A stretch of 64,000 nucleotides of DNA from the NCBI RefSeq assembly GCF_007751715.1, contig NZ_CP036292.1, forward strand, positions 62,001 through 126,000, given 5' to 3'. This document shows positions 61,476-64,000 of this stretch, in pieces. The notes beneath the pieces are model-generated. The model saw only the letters and a list, made by a program, of their open reading frames with translations. It did not search any database and was not told where the DNA came from. Both the position numbers and the translations under genes were made by a program. Source of the stretch: Rosistilla oblonga. Lineage in GTDB: Bacteria > Planctomycetota > Planctomycetia > Pirellulales > Pirellulaceae. Each line of letters opens with the position of its first letter. Position 1 is the stretch's first letter.

Positions 61476-63056
61476 TTATTGTTCGGCCCGAATCATCACG
61501 CGCAACCCAAACACCTCTTCGAAAAGGGTGCTGTTTTGCCGGATCGCTAGTTGTTCCAGGGTGACGTCTTCGACCCGCGGGACCTCGATCACCAATCGAT
61601 CGCGCTGCTTGATGCATTTGAAATCCTGCACGCGGCCGGATCGCGAATCGTGCATCGCGATCGCCAACCGCAGCAGCGCGGCCATCTTTGCAACCGCCAC
61701 TCGCTCGCTACGGCTGAGACTTCCGTAACCGTCGTGTCCCGGTTGCGGATGCGCGCGGCGGTGGTATCGGGCGACCAACGCGACTAACAAAACGTCCTGG
61801 CGACTGAGCCCAAAGATCTCGCTGTTGCGGATCAAATACATCGCGTGTTTATGGTTGCTGCGGACGTCGACAAACATCCCGATCTCGTGCAACAGCGCCG
61901 CGACGTGCAGCATGACTTCGTATTTGGCATCCAGTTGATGTTCGGCCTTCAATTGTTCGAACAACAGGCTGGCCGACGCCGCCACATGTTTGGCATAGGG
62001 TTGATCAAAATCGCACTTCCGCCCCAGAGTCATCGCCGACCGCAGGATTTGATTGCGAAACTCCGCCGTCCAACGCCCCTCGCTGGCCATTTCCAACAGC
62101 AGGCCATCGCGGAGGTTGGTGTCCGAAACCAGCACGGTATCCAGCTGGAAGATCCTTGCCAGCATCAGGTTGCTCAACAGCGCCGGCCCCAGCGTGGTCG
62201 CGTCGGAGAAGTTGACGTTCAGCTTTTGGACGATCTCGTCCTCGTTGTATTTCAGCACCTCGTTGACCAACGCGTCCAAGGCGTCGACCGAGACCCGCGC
62301 TAGGGTCCCTCCATCCCAATCGCCCAAGATGTGACTGGCGGCGAAACGCATGTCGCCACCCAACGCGATCAATTCGATTTTGCCATCCTCGGCAAACACC
62401 TGTTCGCGGATCCGCGCGACGGTTTGCCGGATTTGCGTCTCCATGATGCTGCGTCGCCGCATCCCCGGAGCGCCAAGACTTTCCAAGCGTTCGGCCAGTC
62501 GCAGCGAACCGAGCCGATGGGTTTCCGAAAACAGAACGTTGCCGCTGCGGACGACCAGCACCTCGGTCGACCCACCGCCAACTTCCACCACGACCGACTT
62601 GGCGACTGCCAGCTTGGGATCGCTGTCCAGATGCGGTTGGATGCCCATGTAGGTGATCCGATTCACCTCGGCTTCTTCGATCGATTCGACCTCCAGCCCG
62701 GTGGCGATGAAGACGCGATCCAGGAAAGCGAGTCGGTTGACAGCTTCGCGAACCGCGCTGGTGGCGACGACACGAATATCGTCGGTCGATGTGATCCCGT
62801 ATTCCAACAGCACCTTCTGGTAGGATCGCAGGATCCGCACGCATTCTTCGATCGATGACCTGGTGATCTGCCGCGATTTGAAGACGTCTTCGCCCAGCGT
62901 GATCTTGCGAGTCAGCGAATCGATCGTGCGGACCAGCCCCAGGTCGCTGATCTCAGCTATTGCCATCCGGATGCTGGTGGCGCCGATATCGATAACGGCA
63001 ACGGTTCGCGGCGGCATCAAGCCAGCCGAGATGGAGCGTTCGGTTGTTTCAGACAC
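61476..63056 (-). CDS. Ppx/GppA phosphatase family protein with HD domain
   Basis: A 526-residue protein. The ASKHA start TVAVIDIGATSIRMAIAEI, VVATSAVREAVNR, the phosphate/GGGS loop VVVEVGGGSTEVLVV, and GDMRFAASHIL place it with exopolyphosphatases / pppGpp phosphohydrolases. The C-terminal half has an HD-type region: HVAALLHEIGMFVDVRSNHKHAMYLI and LVALVARYHRR. It hydrolyses polyphosphate or (p)ppGpp, linking it to the stringent response. The GTG at 63056 is taken as start; ATG 63017 (MPPRTVAV) is nearer the domain and equally possible. No operon partner. Confidence 0.93.
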   Translation of the reverse strand: MSETTERSISAGLMPPRTVAVIDIGATSIRMAIAEISDLGLVRTIDSLTRKITLGEDVFKSRQITRSSIEECVRILRSYQKVLLEYGITSTDDIRVVATSAVREAVNRLAFLDRVFIATGLEVESIEEAEVNRITYMGIQPHLDSDPKLAVAKSVVVEVGGGSTEVLVVRSGNVLFSETHRLGSLRLAERLESLGAPGMRRRSIMETQIRQTVARIREQVFAEDGKIELIALGGDMRFAASHILGDWDGGTLARVSVDALDALVNEVLKYNEDEIVQKLNVNFSDATTLGPALLSNLMLARIFQLDTVLVSDTNLRDGLLLEMASEGRWTAEFRNQILRSAMTLGRKCDFDQPYAKHVAASASLLFEQLKAEHQLDAKYEVMLHVAALLHEIGMFVDVRSNHKHAMYLIRNSEIFGLSRQDVLLVALVARYHRRAHPQPGHDGYGSLSRSERVAVAKMAALLRLAIAMHDSRSGRVQDFKCIKQRDRLVIEVPRVEDVTLEQLAIRQNSTLFEEVFGLRVMIRAEQ

Positions 63057-63135
63057 AGAAATGACTCAGCCCAAAGTCGTATGGAAGCGATTTCTTGCAA
63101 CAGGAATCCGCTGCGACGACCAATTGTAGCGGAAG

Positions 63136-63759
63136 TTAAACAAAACATCGGTACCCCATCGCGCGAAGGTCTTCGATCAGCGTCGGGGTGTCGATGTAAT
63201 GAATCGCTCGCCAACCGCACGCTGTCGCACCTTGCACGTTTTCGAGCCGATCGTCGATGAACAGGATCTGTTCGGCGGCGCAGCCGGCGAGTTCGGCAGC
63301 GGCATGATAAATCTTGGGATCGGGTTTCATACACCCGATCTCGTAACTGAGCGCCGCCGGCGTTCCGATCAGCCGCAGCAGGCCGTAGTTCTGCCGCATG
63401 ATCCAATCCCAGTGCGGGCGACAGGTGTTCGACAGGATCCCCATCGGCACGCCTTCGCTGACCAAACGCGAGACGACCGGCAGGATCGGTGTGTTCAAGC
63501 GGAACATCGCGCTCATCGCCTCCAACACCGCGTCGCCGGCGGCGCTGCGGCCGACCGAGCTGAACAAGCGGTCGAGAAACTCCGGCTCTTCGATCTGTCC
63601 CGATTCCAGCAGTTCTTCGATCCCGCTGTCGTACATCGCGGCGCGAATCGTCGCCGGATCGCACTCCAACAGATCGCCCACCTGCCGGCACGCAAGCTCG
63701 GGATCGAACTTCACAAGCACGTTGCCCAAATCAAAATAGACGAAAGTCGATGTCAGCAC
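63136..63759 (-). CDS. HAD-superfamily hydrolase, YihX-like
   Basis: 207 residues from GTG 63759, giving MLTSTFVYFDLGNVLVKFD; earlier ATGs at 63831 and 63909 add residues without family similarity. Motif I FDLGNVL (Asn in the second position, as in YihX-like members), motif II ILSNT, motif III CMKPDPKIY and motif IV FIDDRLENV are all visible, with the cap between I and II (about 20-85). The family dephosphorylates small sugar phosphates. The substrate cannot be told. It lies in the same direction as ppx/gppA with a 79-base gap. Confidence 0.9.
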   Translation of the reverse strand: MLTSTFVYFDLGNVLVKFDPELACRQVGDLLECDPATIRAAMYDSGIEELLESGQIEEPEFLDRLFSSVGRSAAGDAVLEAMSAMFRLNTPILPVVSRLVSEGVPMGILSNTCRPHWDWIMRQNYGLLRLIGTPAALSYEIGCMKPDPKIYHAAAELAGCAAEQILFIDDRLENVQGATACGWRAIHYIDTPTLIEDLRAMGYRCFV

Positions 63760-64000
63760 GTTAGCAACTTTGGCGACAGGAGGAACGGAAAAAAATTGGC
63801 TGCGGCGAATCGCAAAACGTTCGGCGGCCATCGTCGTTTCAACATATCGCCGCAGCCGGAACTGGCCAAGCTGGCTGCGACGCGGGGCCCCCTCCGTTCG
63901 ACAAAGCAACGATGCGTCGGTACAAAGGGAGCTTCATCGCCCACGTCGCGTTCCCTCCCTCCCTTCGCAATCTCTCTCGACGCACTTCTTTATGGTCATC

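Overview
The window looks like chromosomal DNA of a planctomycete, most likely from the Pirellulaceae (Rhodopirellula/Rosistilla-like). The evidence is the gene content: a CxPSR sulfatase, a VCBS/FG-GAP-sialidase protein, a DUF6807 (PmoA-like) protein, a TIGR03000 Ser/Gly/Tyr-rich protein, a baeRF3 protein and a divergent glucose-6-phosphate isomerase. The sequence is GC-rich, genes are loosely packed with few long operons, and intergenic DNA is full of perfect inverted repeats. The genus is an inference.

Layout: 0-2 kb holds the end of an exopolysaccharide locus (glycosyltransferase, Wzz/GumC-like protein), which runs directly into a dimodular NRPS (2-8 kb). The ten-residue codes of its two A domains read as cysteine and proline. 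8-18 kb holds a tRNA-Ser(CGA), an HtrA-SirB1 fusion, a MarR regulator with a probable operator, and a glycan-related run (sulfatase, VCBS-sialidase, exported polysaccharide pyruvyl transferase-like protein), followed by a hairpin array and a cyclophilin. 18.6-19.2 kb is a tandem array of a 182-bp palindromic element. 19.2-21.8 kb is an imuA-imuB mutagenesis pair without dnaE2.

22-29.7 kb carries a large PUFA-synthase-like PKS (NMO-NMO-KS-AT-ACP) followed by a ketoreductase in the -1 frame. The two frames meet at a run of ten A residues (antisense to the given strand), so the protein is either made by recoding or is broken. 30-40 kb is mostly housekeeping (nucleotide-sugar epimerase, GlmS, SF1 helicase, DUF6807, RsfS, YifB). 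40.4-40.75 kb has the 182-bp element again, inverted. 40.8-46.1 kb is a second NRPS (C-A-MT-PCP-TE). 46.4-49.9 kb is a small membrane/stress cassette (GlsB, EcsC, a six-TM protein) and baeRF3. 50-53.4 kb is a plus-strand SDR/aldehyde dehydrogenase/MDR run. 53.5-56.4 kb is a gpmI-pgi glycolytic pair. 56.6-63.9 kb holds an HTTM protein with its partner, the TIGR03000 protein, a secreted PCMT-like protein, Ppx/GppA and a HAD hydrolase.

The most notable biology is three thiotemplate megaenzyme loci within 46 kb with no phosphopantetheinyl transferase in view, and the probable recoding site inside the PKS. All calls come from reading the sequence and from family knowledge; no database search was run.
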